A DNA stretch of 64,000 nt from Saccharopolyspora shandongensis. GTDB lineage: Bacteria; Actinomycetota; Actinomycetes; Mycobacteriales; Pseudonocardiaceae. The stretch is from NCBI RefSeq assembly GCF_900106995.1, contig NZ_FNOK01000003.1:124001-188000 (forward strand), given 5' to 3'. The translations under genes were made by a program, and so were the position numbers. The notes below the pieces were generated by a model. That model had not been told where the DNA came from, made no database searches, and saw only the letters and a program-made list of their open reading frames with translations. This document shows, in pieces, positions 8,982 through 17,241 of the stretch; position 1 is the first letter of the stretch, and each line of letters begins with the position of its first letter.

Positions 8982-10405
8982 TCTTCAACTCTCCTTGGGG
9001 ATTCGGGTCGTGCGATCAGGGCGGTCACGCCGAGCGCACCCGCGAGCGGGAGCAGGATCAAGCCCGGCAACTGGTAGCGCCAGGAGAACTCCATCGCCGC
9101 GGCGGTGCCCAGCACGGTGGTCGCCAGTCCGGCGGGCAGCAGGCACACCGCCCGCAGCCCGGATCTGCGGGCCCGGCCGACGCCGAGCACCGCGAGCGTC
9201 GCGACCACCAGCGCGCCGCCCAGGCCGATGCCCGGCGTGTAGCCGCCGCCGAGCTGATAGGCGCGCAGGAATCCGGCCAGCGCCGGGTCGACCGAGTACG
9301 TGCCGCCGCCGTAGAGCTCCGCCCACTCCGCGACGTACCAGTCGGGGGCGAACATCGGGTAGACCGCCTGGAACTGCCAGCGGTCCAGCGGCACGTCGCC
9401 GGGGGTCTGGGTGCGGGTCGGGGCGAATCCCTTGAAGAAGTCGCCGGCCATCCCGCCGAGCACGTCCAGCGGCTGCTGCAGCAGGACCTTGCGGGTGAAC
9501 GAGCCCTGCGCGGCGGCGACGTCCATGTCCACCGGCAGGAACTTCGCGACGTTCTCCTGGACGTTCCAGAAGTGGATGTAGAAGTCGATGCCGTTGGCGG
9601 CGCGGCGTTCCAGCGGCTCGTTCGGGCAGACGAGCTTCTCCTCGACCGTCAGGTCCAGGTTGTCGCACTCGGCGACCGCCGCGGCGCGGCCGTACAGGGC
9701 GCCGCCGCCGGAGCCGCCGAGGCCGAACGAACCCGTCCACGTCAGGTGATAGAGCGAGTAGCCGAACACACCGGCCGCGAACCCGCCGACGAGCGCACCG
9801 GCGGCGATCAATCGCCGCGACCAGCCCTCCCGCGGCCGCCAACCGGTCGCCAGCAGCACGAACGCCGCGGCGGGAACCACCAGCGTCACGCCCACGACGC
9901 GCACCACCACCGCCGCGGCGAGCACGATCCCGGCCAGCGCGGCGAGCCTCGGGCCCGGCGCGCCCCACCAGGTCAGCACGTAGATCGCGACCAGCAGCAG
10001 CACCTGGAACAGCAGATCGGACATGATGTTCTGCTCGATCTGCAGCTGGTAGGCGTCCAGCAGCACGGGCGCGGCGGCCAGCGCCGCGAGCCACGTCCGG
10101 GCCCCGAAACGCCGCAGCAGCGCGTAGATCCCGATGCCGAGCCCGAGGCCGAGCAGGTGCTGCACCACGACCACGCAGGTCAGGCCGCCGATCTTCAGCA
10201 GCGGCCACAGGAACAGCTCGTAGCCGATCGGGTTGATGCCGCCCGGGAAGAACGCCCCGACGTCGTCGAGGTAGCGGAACGAGTCGATGTAGAGCAGCGC
10301 GGGCCGGTAGGCCAGCTGCACGACGATGCGCAGGGCCAGCCCGGCGAGCAGGAGCAGCGCCAGCAACCAGTGCCGGCGGAGGGCGCGCGCGAGCGCCGCG
10401 CTCAT
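8903..10405 (-). CDS. Polytopic membrane protein, GT-C glycosyltransferase-like
   Basis: 500 residues, ATG 10405 overlapping the epimerase stop by 4 bp (ATGA). About ten to twelve hydrophobic segments with one large extracytoplasmic loop (about residues 235-400) are seen. Near the N-terminus a YIDSFRYLDDVG segment in the first loop supplies acidic residues, as in GT-C enzymes that use polyprenyl-phosphate sugars. I recognise no specific subfamily, so substrate and product are unknown. The C-terminal basic tail runs 79 bp into the GT2 gene. In a Gtr-type system this would be the third component, attaching the flipped sugar to an extracellular acceptor. Confidence 0.7.
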   Translation of the reverse strand: MSAALARALRRHWLLALLLLAGLALRIVVQLAYRPALLYIDSFRYLDDVGAFFPGGINPIGYELFLWPLLKIGGLTCVVVVQHLLGLGLGIGIYALLRRFGARTWLAALAAAPVLLDAYQLQIEQNIMSDLLFQVLLLVAIYVLTWWGAPGPRLAALAGIVLAAAVVVRVVGVTLVVPAAAFVLLATGWRPREGWSRRLIAAGALVGGFAAGVFGYSLYHLTWTGSFGLGGSGGGALYGRAAAVAECDNLDLTVEEKLVCPNEPLERRAANGIDFYIHFWNVQENVAKFLPVDMDVAAAQGSFTRKVLLQQPLDVLGGMAGDFFKGFAPTRTQTPGDVPLDRWQFQAVYPMFAPDWYVAEWAELYGGGTYSVDPALAGFLRAYQLGGGYTPGIGLGGALVVATLAVLGVGRARRSGLRAVCLLPAGLATTVLGTAAAMEFSWRYQLPGLILLPLAGALGVTALIARPESPRRVEECPRPSRARWTARRWRTTPRATATSR

Positions 10406-11355
10406 CGCGCCCCGCGGAAGTCCGCCCAGACCGTGCGAAGACCCTCGGTGAGCTCGACGTTCGGGCGGTAGCCGAGCTCCCGCTGCGCCTTGGATACGTC
10501 CACGATCACCGCGGGCATCTCGCCGTTCTTGGCCGGCACGTGGGTGACCGGCACGTCCTCGCCGGTGGCCGCGCGGACCGCGTCGATGAGCTCCAGCACC
10601 GAGATCGAGCGCCCCGAGCCGATCACCACGGTGCCGGTGTACTCCTCGTCCCACGCGGCGAGCACGCCCTGCACGACGTCGTCGACGTGCACGAAGTCCC
10701 GCGACTGCGAGCCGTCGCCGTACACCTCGACGCCGCTGCCGGCCGCGGCCGCGCGCATCAGCCGCGGGATGAAGCTGTCCTTGTGCCCCATGCCGGGCCC
10801 GTAGATGTTGGTGAAGCGCAGCGCGCAGGTGGCCAGCCCGTACGCCCCGGCGTAGCCGGAGAGCAGCATCTCGCACGCCGCCTTGGTGGCGCCGTAGGGC
10901 GTGAGCGGGCGCAGCGGCAGCGCCTCGGAGATGGTGCCGCGGCCGATGTCGCCGACCACCGCGTTGGTGGAGGCGAGCAGGAACCGCCTGATGCCGCGGA
11001 TCCGGGCCAGTTCCAGGAGTTCCTGGGTGACCGCGACGTTGCTGGCGTAGGTCTCGGCGGGCTGGTCCACCGAGCGGAGCACCGAGGTGATCGCGGCCAG
11101 GTGGATGATCCCCGCCGTGCCGGCCTGGACCGCCGCCTCCCGCACCGCCGGGTCCCGCAGGTCGCCGTCGACGTGGGTCAGCAGCTCGCTGCGCAACTCG
11201 GCGGGCGGGTCCTGCAGGCCGACGGTGGTGACCGGCGTGCCGCGCTCCAGGAAGGCACGAACCACGGCTCTGCCGACGAAACCGGTGCCACCGGTGACGA
11301 CTACGCGATCGGCCTGGGCAGTGTCTGCTTCAGAAATTGTGGCGCTGCTTGGCAC
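10402..11355 (-). CDS. NAD-dependent epimerase/dehydratase (extended SDR, UDP-glucose 4-epimerase-like)
   Basis: 317 residues. GTGGTFVG-type Rossmann motif at 21-28 (TGGTGFVG), active-site Y154 and K158 in PYGATK, and the NIYGP and DFVHVDDVV blocks of nucleotide-sugar epimerases. The GTG at 11355 has no ribosome site but follows a TAGAGT box by seven bases, suggesting a leaderless message. It heads the operon epimerase, GT-C, GT2, so it probably supplies or modifies a nucleotide sugar used by those transferases. The exact substrate cannot be read from sequence. Confidence 0.88.
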   Translation of the reverse strand: MPSSATISEADTAQADRVVVTGGTGFVGRAVVRAFLERGTPVTTVGLQDPPAELRSELLTHVDGDLRDPAVREAAVQAGTAGIIHLAAITSVLRSVDQPAETYASNVAVTQELLELARIRGIRRFLLASTNAVVGDIGRGTISEALPLRPLTPYGATKAACEMLLSGYAGAYGLATCALRFTNIYGPGMGHKDSFIPRLMRAAAAGSGVEVYGDGSQSRDFVHVDDVVQGVLAAWDEEYTGTVVIGSGRSISVLELIDAVRAATGEDVPVTHVPAKNGEMPAVIVDVSKAQRELGYRPNVELTEGLRTVWADFRGAR

Positions 11356-11405
11356 GCGCCCGACTCTAACGGCCGCCGGATCCGCCCCGGTCTACACCCT
11401 TCCCT

Positions 11406-11843
11406 CTACTGGGCCAGGAATTCCCGGAGCCCGTTCAGCCCGGTCCGGTAAACGCCGTGCGCGAAGGTCTTGTCCATCTTCTCCTCGTCCGCGGCGTCGG
11501 CGTCCCAGTACGAGTACCACTCGACGAAGCTGTGCCCGGTGTCGGTGATCGGCGCGACCCGGATCGTGGAGCGGTAAGTGCGCACCGGGAACGGGCTTTC
11601 CACGAACTCGTAGGTGTAGCTGCGCTCGACGTCGTCCAGCGACACCAGCCGTTCCCGGACCACGCCGCCGTCGGCGAGCGTCAGATGCCGGACGCAGCCC
11701 ACCGCGTCGGCGACGCCGCCGCCCTCGATCTCGCTGCCTTCGATCGCCACGTGCCACTGCGGCAAGCCGTTGAAGTCGCGCACCGCCTGCCACACCTGCT
11801 CGGCAGAGGCCTCGATCACCGCGCTGGTATAGGACTTCGCCAC
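11406..11843 (-). CDS. SRPBCC (START/Bet v1-like) family protein
   Basis: 145 residues from GTG 11843, chosen because GGGAGGA lies just upstream; a TTG at 11855 would overlap that ribosome site. The sequence has the SRPBCC pattern: SAVIEASAEQVWQAVRDF at the start, a central beta-rich block with RLVSLDDVERSYTYEF, and a C-terminal helix. Such proteins form a hydrophobic cavity and serve as small-molecule binders or polyketide cyclases. No cavity ligand or pathway is suggested by the neighbours. The closest relatives are the generic actinobacterial polyketide cyclase/dehydrase group. Confidence 0.82.
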   Translation of the reverse strand: MAKSYTSAVIEASAEQVWQAVRDFNGLPQWHVAIEGSEIEGGGVADAVGCVRHLTLADGGVVRERLVSLDDVERSYTYEFVESPFPVRTYRSTIRVAPITDTGHSFVEWYSYWDADAADEEKMDKTFAHGVYRTGLNGLREFLAQ

Positions 11844-11924
11844 CGTTCCTCCCAACCTTTTTGTAAGCGGCGCAACCGCTTAGCCCACCTGCGCAACCCG
11901 CACCGCCACGCAAGACGACTTCTT

Positions 11925-12755
11925 CTATTTTCTCAGTTGTGTGAAGGCTTTCGTCCGTTCGGTCAGTGCTTGCTCGGTCGGTAGTCGTTCCATGCTGCTG
12001 GCGCCGTAGAAGCCGTGGCAGCGCTTGGTCCGGGCCAGCACGTACGCGGCGTCTTCCGGCGTCGAGATCGGCCCGCCGTGGCAGAGCACCAGCACGTCGT
12101 CTCGCACCTCGGCCGCCGCCTGCGACCACTCGTCGATCAGGGCCACGCACTCGTCCAGCGGCTTGGCGGTCTCCGCGCCGATCGCGCCGCCGGTCGTCAG
12201 GCCCAGGTGGCACACGATGATGTCCGCGCCCGCCTCGGTCATCGCCCGCGCGTCCGCGCTGGAGAACACGTACGGCGTGGTCAGCAGGTCGGCCTCACGC
12301 GCGGCGGCGACGAGCTCGACCTCCAGGTCGTAGCCCATGCCGGTCTCCTCCAGGTTCGCCCGGAAGGTGCCGTCGATGAGCCCGACCGTCGGGAAGTTCT
12401 GGATCCCGGCGAACCCGAGGTCGCGCAGCTCACCGAGGAACCGGTCACGCAGCATGAACGGGTCGGTGCCGTTGACGCCGGCCAGCACCGGGGTGTGGCG
12501 CACCACCGGCAGCACCTCGCGGGCCATCTCGACCACGATGTCGTTGGCGTTGCCGTAGGCCAGCAGCCCGGCCAGCGAGCCGCGCCCGGCCATCCGGTAG
12601 CGGCCGGAGTTGTAGATGACGATCAGGTCGATCCCGCCGGCCTCCTCGCACTTGGCGGACAGGCCGGTGCCCGCGCCGCCGCCGACGATCGGCTCGCCGC
12701 GCTCGACCTTGGCGCGGAACCGGCGCATCAGTTCGGCCCGGTCGAATCGGCTCAT
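11925..12755 (-). CDS. Phosphoenolpyruvate hydrolase-family TIM-barrel protein (C-terminal half of the Tm-1 pair)
   Basis: 276 residues, ATG 12755 overlapping the upstream Tm-1-like stop (ATGA). The TIM-barrel blocks [31 protein letters not shown] (recognised in short pieces), [11 protein letters not shown] and ITHLGLT-like CHLGLTTGG are characteristic of the PEP-mutase-related TIM-barrel signal-transduction/PEP hydrolase family. In plants and fungi this domain is fused behind an UPF0261 domain in Tm-1-type proteins. Here the two are separate, translationally coupled genes. The reaction in bacteria is not known to me. Confidence 0.85.
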   Translation of the reverse strand: MSRFDRAELMRRFRAKVERGEPIVGGGAGTGLSAKCEEAGGIDLIVIYNSGRYRMAGRGSLAGLLAYGNANDIVVEMAREVLPVVRHTPVLAGVNGTDPFMLRDRFLGELRDLGFAGIQNFPTVGLIDGTFRANLEETGMGYDLEVELVAAAREADLLTTPYVFSSADARAMTEAGADIIVCHLGLTTGGAIGAETAKPLDECVALIDEWSQAAAEVRDDVLVLCHGGPISTPEDAAYVLARTKRCHGFYGASSMERLPTEQALTERTKAFTQLRK

Positions 12756-13966
12756 GCTCTCTCCCACTCGGTTCTCCCGGCAGATCCGGCGACTTCCCGG
12801 AACGCCGCGACCAGCGCGGCGGCGAACTCCGGATCGTTGACGTTGTGCGGCACCCGCTCGACCCGCCGGTCCCCGGTCTGCCGCACCTGGCCCTCCAGCG
12901 TCTCGAACAGCACCGCGTCCGCCTCGGGATCGTGGAAGGGCCGCCCCGGGGCGTCCAACATGGACACTCCGCCGACCGGGAGGAGGAAGCGCACCGGGCC
13001 GTCGCAGGCGTTGAGCTTGGCGGCGATGAACTCGGCGATGCGCCGGCATTCCGCCGCGGACGTGCGCATCAGCGTGACCTGCGGGTTGTGCGCGTAGAGG
13101 TTGCGGTCCCGGTACTGCGCCGGAACCGTGTCCAGCGCGCCGAAGTTCACCATGTCCAGGGCGCCGCAGGAGCCGACGTAGGGCACGCCGGTGCGGGCGA
13201 TGGCGTCCAGCCGCTGCTCCCCCGCGCTCATCACGCCGCCGGCGATCAGGTCGCACACCTCGGTGGTGGTGATGTCCGCGACGGCGCGGATCAGGCCGTC
13301 GTCGACGAGCTTCTCCATGGCGCGACCGCCGGTTCCGGTCGCGTGGAACACCAGCGGGTCGTAGTCGTCGGCCAGCTGCCCGGCCACGGCCGTCACGCAC
13401 GGCGTGGTGACACCGAACATGGACAGCCCGATGGCGGGCTTGTCCTCGACCGCGGGCACCGGGCGCGTCACCGCGCCCAGCAGCGCGTGCGCGGCGTTCC
13501 CCAGCACCTGGCGGGAAATCCGGTTCAGCCCGGCGACATCGGTGACCGACGGGAACATCGCGATGTCGGTGGCGTCCACATAGGCCGAAACGTCGCCGGA
13601 GGCCACTGTGGACACCATGACCTTGGGCACGCCGACCGGCAGCGCGCGCATCGCGGGCGTGATCAGCGCGGTGCCGCCCGAGCCGCCGAGCCCGATGATC
13701 CCGGCGACGTCCCGCGCGGCCAGGAACCGTTCGAACGCCACGGCCATCGCGGCGACCGCCGAGCCCCGATCGCCGGTGAACACCGCGCCTGCCCCGCCCG
13801 GGTGGTGCGCAGCGACCTCGGCGGCCGACACGTCCGCGTCGGAATTTCCCCCGGTGGTGGACAGATCCACGGTGACCACGGGATGACCGCCGGCGATCAG
13901 CGCGGCGACGTAGTGCAGCTCGGCGCCCTTGGTATCGAAGGTCCCGACGACGTACGCGCTGCCCAT
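12752..13966 (-). CDS. Tm-1-like ATP-binding domain protein (UPF0261)
   Basis: 404 residues, ATG 13966. Starts with [14 protein letters not shown], continues with a glycine-rich [19 protein letters not shown] and [16 protein letters not shown], then FGVTTPCV and LLPVGGVS, all typical of UPF0261. Family knowledge: the plant homologue Tm-1 binds ATP and inhibits tobamovirus replication; the bacterial function is unsettled. The 4-bp overlap with the TIM-barrel gene suggests equimolar subunits of one complex. No regulator sits next to the pair. Confidence 0.87.
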   Translation of the reverse strand: MGSAYVVGTFDTKGAELHYVAALIAGGHPVVTVDLSTTGGNSDADVSAAEVAAHHPGGAGAVFTGDRGSAVAAMAVAFERFLAARDVAGIIGLGGSGGTALITPAMRALPVGVPKVMVSTVASGDVSAYVDATDIAMFPSVTDVAGLNRISRQVLGNAAHALLGAVTRPVPAVEDKPAIGLSMFGVTTPCVTAVAGQLADDYDPLVFHATGTGGRAMEKLVDDGLIRAVADITTTEVCDLIAGGVMSAGEQRLDAIARTGVPYVGSCGALDMVNFGALDTVPAQYRDRNLYAHNPQVTLMRTSAAECRRIAEFIAAKLNACDGPVRFLLPVGGVSMLDAPGRPFHDPEADAVLFETLEGQVRQTGDRRVERVPHNVNDPEFAAALVAAFREVAGSAGRTEWERA

Positions 13967-14051
13967 TCGCGCCCTCCGCGGCTCGGAATCGGGTCAACCC
14001 CGCGAAACTCTACTGGCGGCGCCGCCCTCGCACAGTCGGCAGATCAGGCGA

Positions 14052-14360
14052 CTACTGCTCCAGCCGCTTCTGCGCCTCGGCCAGGTTCCTGGTGACCTTC
14101 TCGATCGCCCGCTCGAAGCCGTCGCTGAGCTTGTCCAGCTCCGTCTCGAACGCCTGCATCGTGCGGTCCGGCTGCGGCTTCGCCGCGACGTCGTCCTGAG
14201 CGGCGTTGACGGCCTCCCGAACGGCATCCGCGATGGCCGCGACGCCGCTGCCCAGCAGCCGCGGCTCCAGGTGCAGTTCGTCGATCTTCCCGTCGGCACC
14301 GACGGTCACCCGCACGGCGCCCCCGGCAGCACTGCCCTGGCCACGGACGTCGTCCGCCAT
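14052..14360 (-). CDS. YbaB/EbfC-family-like small protein
   Basis: 102 residues from ATG 14360, preceded by GGGAGG. A beta-rich N-terminal half with VRVTVGADGKIDELHLEPRLL is followed by helices, the layout of YbaB/EbfC nucleoid-associated proteins. Actinobacteria carry many such paralogues, often beside secretion or hypothetical genes. The C-terminus is an amphipathic helix rich in E, K and R. Function beyond possible DNA binding is not indicated. It follows the ribbon-helix-helix gene on the same strand with a 91-bp gap. Confidence 0.7.
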   Translation of the reverse strand: MADDVRGQGSAAGGAVRVTVGADGKIDELHLEPRLLGSGVAAIADAVREAVNAAQDDVAAKPQPDRTMQAFETELDKLSDGFERAIEKVTRNLAEAQKRLEQ

Positions 14361-14451
14361 CACGTGCCCTCCCAAGTCCGAACCCTCCACGACCATCTCA
14401 CAAGACCCATTCACCGCAACACGTTTCGACTCGATCTACGAGCGGCAAAGG

Positions 14452-14649
14452 TCACCGGGTCAGCAACTCCAGAAGCTCAGCGTCCTCCGCGAGAAACCGG
14501 CGCACCTGGTTCGTCCGATACTCATCGTGACGAGCGAAGTACTCACGCAGCGCTGTCACCACGATCTCGTGCATCGAGCAACCCTCTCGTTCGGCAGTTT
14601 CACGGAGCTTCGTGTTGTCGTCGTCATTGAGCCGCAAGATCAGCCCCAT
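14452..14649 (-). CDS. Ribbon-helix-helix (CopG-like) DNA-binding protein
   Basis: 65 residues from ATG 14649. The N-terminal strand MGLILRLNDDDNTKLRETAE and the following helix pair with SMHEIVVTALREYF match the CopG/Arc ribbon-helix-helix fold. Such proteins are usually antitoxins or small repressors. No toxin-sized gene is adjacent, so it looks like an orphan. The upstream perfect hairpin at 14678-14707 isolates it from the operon before it. The ribosome site is weak. Confidence 0.75.
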   Translation of the reverse strand: MGLILRLNDDDNTKLRETAEREGCSMHEIVVTALREYFARHDEYRTNQVRRFLAEDAELLELLTR

Positions 14650-14677
14650 GCCTACACACAGTAGCGAGCCCGATGAA

Positions 14678-14707
14678 ACAGCCCCCGGTGCGGACACCGG
14701 GGGCTGT
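14678..14707 (-). terminator. Terminator after the 51-residue small protein gene
   Basis: Perfect 13-bp stem (14678-14690 with 14695-14707) with a four-base loop, 15 bp beyond the stop codon at 14723. Confidence 0.85.
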
Positions 14708-14722
14708 CGTCAGGGCAATCGG

Positions 14723-14878
14723 TCAGTGGCTCTTGCCGTCCTTGCCGAACAACTTGTTCTTGACCTGGTCGATCTTCTCCTTGTTCTTCGGGTCGGAGGC
14801 GTACTTCTTGGCCTGGTCGATCACCTTGCGGCCCTGCGGGCTGCTGGCGAAATCGGCGACCTTCTTGAACAGAGACAT
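14723..14878 (-). CDS. Small lysine-rich protein of unknown function (51 residues)
   Basis: ATG 14878 with GGGAGCG six bases upstream, ending at 14723. The peptide is charged and helical: MSLFKKVADFAS, then QGRKVIDQAKKYASDPKNKE and a C-terminal KLFGKDGKSH. It resembles the short MT0933-like antitoxin family of mycobacteria and other Rv0909-type proteins, but the match is by eye only. It is the last gene of the acyl-CoA dehydrogenase transcript, 62 bp behind it, and is followed by a strong terminator, so it is expressed with that operon. Confidence 0.7.
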   Translation of the reverse strand: MSLFKKVADFASSPQGRKVIDQAKKYASDPKNKEKIDQVKNKLFGKDGKSH

Positions 14879-14940
14879 CGTCGCTCCCGGCGGTTCGACA
14901 GTTACGGCTGCCACCAGGCTACCGACAAATCGGTCATGAA

Positions 14941-16119
14941 TCAGCCGAGTACGCCGCCGATCGATGCGTGGCCCTTCAGCAGGTTCCGCGCCACGGTGCG
15001 GCGCTGGATCTCGTCGGTGCCCTCGAAGATGCGCAGCAGCCGCAGGTCGCGGTACCAGCGTTCGACCGGCAGCTCCTTGGTGTAGCCCATGCCGCCGTGC
15101 ATCTGCAGGACCCGGTCCACGATCTCGTTGGCGCGGGTGGCGCCGAAGAGCTTGGCCACCGACTGCGCGTGCCGGGAGTCCATGCCCTGGTCGACCTGCC
15201 AGGCCGCCTGCAGCACGAGCCAGCGCAGCGCCTCGATCTCCACCGCGGAGTCGGCGATCATCCACTGGATGGCCTGGCGCTCGGCGATCGGCTTGCCGAA
15301 GGTCTCGCGGGTCTTGGCGTATTCCATGCCCATCTCGACGAGCCGCTCGCAGGCGCCGAGGGCGTGCGCGGGCAGCAGGTAGCGGCCGCGGCCGATCCAC
15401 TGCATGGCGAGCTTGAAGCCGTGGCCGACCTCGCCGAGCACGTTGCGCTCCGGGACCCGCACGTTCTCGAACACCAGTGCCGCGGGCTGCCGCTCCCACG
15501 GGCCCATGATGTCGATCGGCTCGGACTTCCAGCCCGCGTCGCGGTCGGCCAGGAAGCAGGTGACGCCGCCGTTGGCGCCCTTCTCCCGGTCGGTGACGGC
15601 GAAGACCATCACGAAGTCGGCGTCGATGCCGCCGGTGATGAAGGTCTTCTCGCCGTTGATGACCCACTCGTCGCCGTCCTTGACGGCGGTGGTGCGCAGG
15701 TTCTTGGCGTCCGAGCCGGCACCGGGCTCGGTGATCGCGAAGCACGACTTGCGGGTGCCCTCGATCGTCGGGAGCAGGTAGCGCTCCTTCTGGTCGTCGT
15801 TGGCGTAGTAGAGGATGTTGTCGGCGTAGCCGCCGAAGCGGAACGGCACGAAGGTGCGGCCGAGCTCGACCTCGATGAGCGCCGTCATCACCGCCGACAG
15901 GCCCATGCCGCCGTACTCCTCGGGCGTCTGCACGCCCCAGAACCCGGCCTGCTTCGCCTTGTCCTGCAGTTCCCGCTGCTCGTCCTTGGTCAGGCCGCGT
16001 TCCCCGGCGCGCTCGCGGCGCAGTACCTCCGGTTCCAGCGGCACCAGTTCGCGCTGGACGAAGTTGCGCACCCAGTCGCGGATGTCGCGCTCTGTGTCGG
16101 ACAGCGAGAAGTCGACCAT
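14941..16119 (-). CDS. Acyl-CoA dehydrogenase family protein
   Basis: 392 residues, ATG 16119 with GGAAAGGA upstream. The acyl-CoA dehydrogenase order is complete: helical N-terminal domain, FAITEPGAGSD FAD/substrate motif near 132-142, beta domain, and C-terminal helices with QMHGGMGY and the FEGTDEIQRR signature. These enzymes oxidise acyl-CoA thioesters at alpha-beta with electron-transfer flavoprotein. Chain length is not deducible. The divergent TetR gene and a perfect palindrome in the shared promoter indicate repression lifted by an acyl ligand. Confidence 0.93.
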   Translation of the reverse strand: MVDFSLSDTERDIRDWVRNFVQRELVPLEPEVLRRERAGERGLTKDEQRELQDKAKQAGFWGVQTPEEYGGMGLSAVMTALIEVELGRTFVPFRFGGYADNILYYANDDQKERYLLPTIEGTRKSCFAITEPGAGSDAKNLRTTAVKDGDEWVINGEKTFITGGIDADFVMVFAVTDREKGANGGVTCFLADRDAGWKSEPIDIMGPWERQPAALVFENVRVPERNVLGEVGHGFKLAMQWIGRGRYLLPAHALGACERLVEMGMEYAKTRETFGKPIAERQAIQWMIADSAVEIEALRWLVLQAAWQVDQGMDSRHAQSVAKLFGATRANEIVDRVLQMHGGMGYTKELPVERWYRDLRLLRIFEGTDEIQRRTVARNLLKGHASIGGVLG

Positions 16120-16146
16120 CGCCGGGATCCTTTCCTGCGGCCAGCT

Positions 16147-16163
16147 AACTAACGTCGTTAGTT
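16147..16163. promoter_or_regulatory. TetR-type operator between acyl-CoA dehydrogenase and tetR
   Basis: Perfect 17-bp inverted repeat, AACTAACG-T-CGTTAGTT, lying 28 bp before the dehydrogenase start and 59 bp before the regulator start. Position and symmetry fit a TetR-family dimer site controlling both directions. Confidence 0.75.
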
Positions 16164-16221
16164 TTGTGGCAGCCTAAGGCGGTCCCGGCGACCGCCGCAA
16201 GGGATCCGACGAGGAGAAGAC

Positions 16222-16848
16222 GTGCCCAGACCGACCACCCCCCGGCTGTCGCCGGAACGCATCCGGCGGATCGGCCTGGAGATCATCGACGCCGACGGGC
16301 TCGAAGCGCTGTCCATGCGGCGGCTGGCCGAACGCCTCGGCGTCCGCGCGGCGTCGCTGTACAACCACGTGTCGACCAAGGACGAGCTGCTGCACGAGAT
16401 CGCCGACGGCGTGATGACCGCGGTGGACGTGTCGGGCTTCGACGTGGACTGGACGACCGGCCTGCGCACCTGGGCGCGCTCCTACCGGGCCGCCCTGATC
16501 GCCCACCCGAACCTGGTCCCGTTCCTGGCCTACGGCCCGGCCCGCCGGGAGAACGCGCTGCGCCGGGCGGACGCGGTGCACGGCGGCCTGACCAGGGCGG
16601 GCTGGCCGCAGCGCTACGCCACGATGATCGGCGCCTCGACGAAGTACCTGGTGGTGGGCTCGGCGATGGGCTCCTTCAGCGGCGGCTTCCCGGACGACGC
16701 GGCGCTCTACGGCGACCGCTTCCCGCACCTGAACAAGGCCCACCTGCTCCGCGAGCACGCGGCGGAGATCGACGCCGACAGCTTCGAGCTGGCCCTGGCC
16801 GCCCTGGTCGACGGCCTGGCGAAGCAGTACCGCGAGCTCACCGCCTGA
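16222..16848 (+). CDS. TetR/AcrR-family transcriptional regulator
   Basis: 208 residues, GTG 16222 behind GAGGAG. The N-terminal helix-turn-helix is clear (ALSMRRLAERLGVRAASLYNHVSTKDELL, in two pieces), followed by a helical ligand domain of the TetR_C type with a KAHLLREH segment. It is divergent from the acyl-CoA dehydrogenase, whose promoter contains the palindrome described separately. It probably represses that operon and itself, with an acyl-CoA or related lipid as inducer; the inducer is inference from the target gene. Confidence 0.9.
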   Translation: MPRPTTPRLSPERIRRIGLEIIDADGLEALSMRRLAERLGVRAASLYNHVSTKDELLHEIADGVMTAVDVSGFDVDWTTGLRTWARSYRAALIAHPNLVPFLAYGPARRENALRRADAVHGGLTRAGWPQRYATMIGASTKYLVVGSAMGSFSGGFPDDAALYGDRFPHLNKAHLLREHAAEIDADSFELALAALVDGLAKQYRELTA

Positions 16849-16866
16849 AATCACGCACCCGCCCGG

Positions 16867-16895
16867 TTGACGTGGGTCACGTCGGTTCGTAGCGT
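16867..16895 (+). promoter_or_regulatory. Housekeeping promoter of the glycine-riboswitch operon
   Basis: TTGACG (16867-16872), 17-bp spacer, TAGCGT (16890-16895), 37 bp ahead of the riboswitch. A perfect inverted repeat GACGTG-GGT-CACGTC (16869-16883) overlaps the -35 box and could bind a repressor. Confidence 0.65.
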
Positions 16896-16931
16896 CGGCG
16901 TTCACACAACCGAATACCGCGCCCACGACGT

Positions 16932-17130
16932 CGTGCGGGAGAGACTCCGGCCCGTTCCGGGACCGGAGCGCCGAAGGAGCAATTCTCCCCAGCAAACTCT
17001 CAGGCACCGGCACCGCACGACACCAGGCGAACACGGAGAAAAGCAGGAGCACCCGCTTCTCGCCCACGGTGCAAGCTGCCCCCTCGCGGGCGGCGAAACT
17101 CTCAGGCCAATGACTCCGGGGAGACCGCCC
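16932..17130 (+). promoter_or_regulatory. Tandem glycine riboswitch
   Basis: Two aptamer-like units in a row upstream of gcvT. Each has a GGAGAG/CGGAGA start and ends with the conserved glycine-aptamer block: GCAAACTCTCAGG at 16992-17004 and GCGAAACTCTCAGG at 17093-17106, the second closing with GGGGAGA. Flanking GTGCGG (16933-16938) pairs with CCGCAC around 17013-17018 to close the first unit. The two-aptamer form is the usual glycine sensor before gcv genes. Excess glycine should switch on gcvT-glyA. Confidence 0.93.
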
Positions 17131-17241
17131 GACCAGCGCAAGCCCGCGCAGGTCGGGGTCGAGGCGTCCCCGATAAGGTTGGGCTCAGTGAGCTGACCGG
17201 CCCTCGACTGCCGACCGGCGCCCACCAGGAGGAGTCTCACC

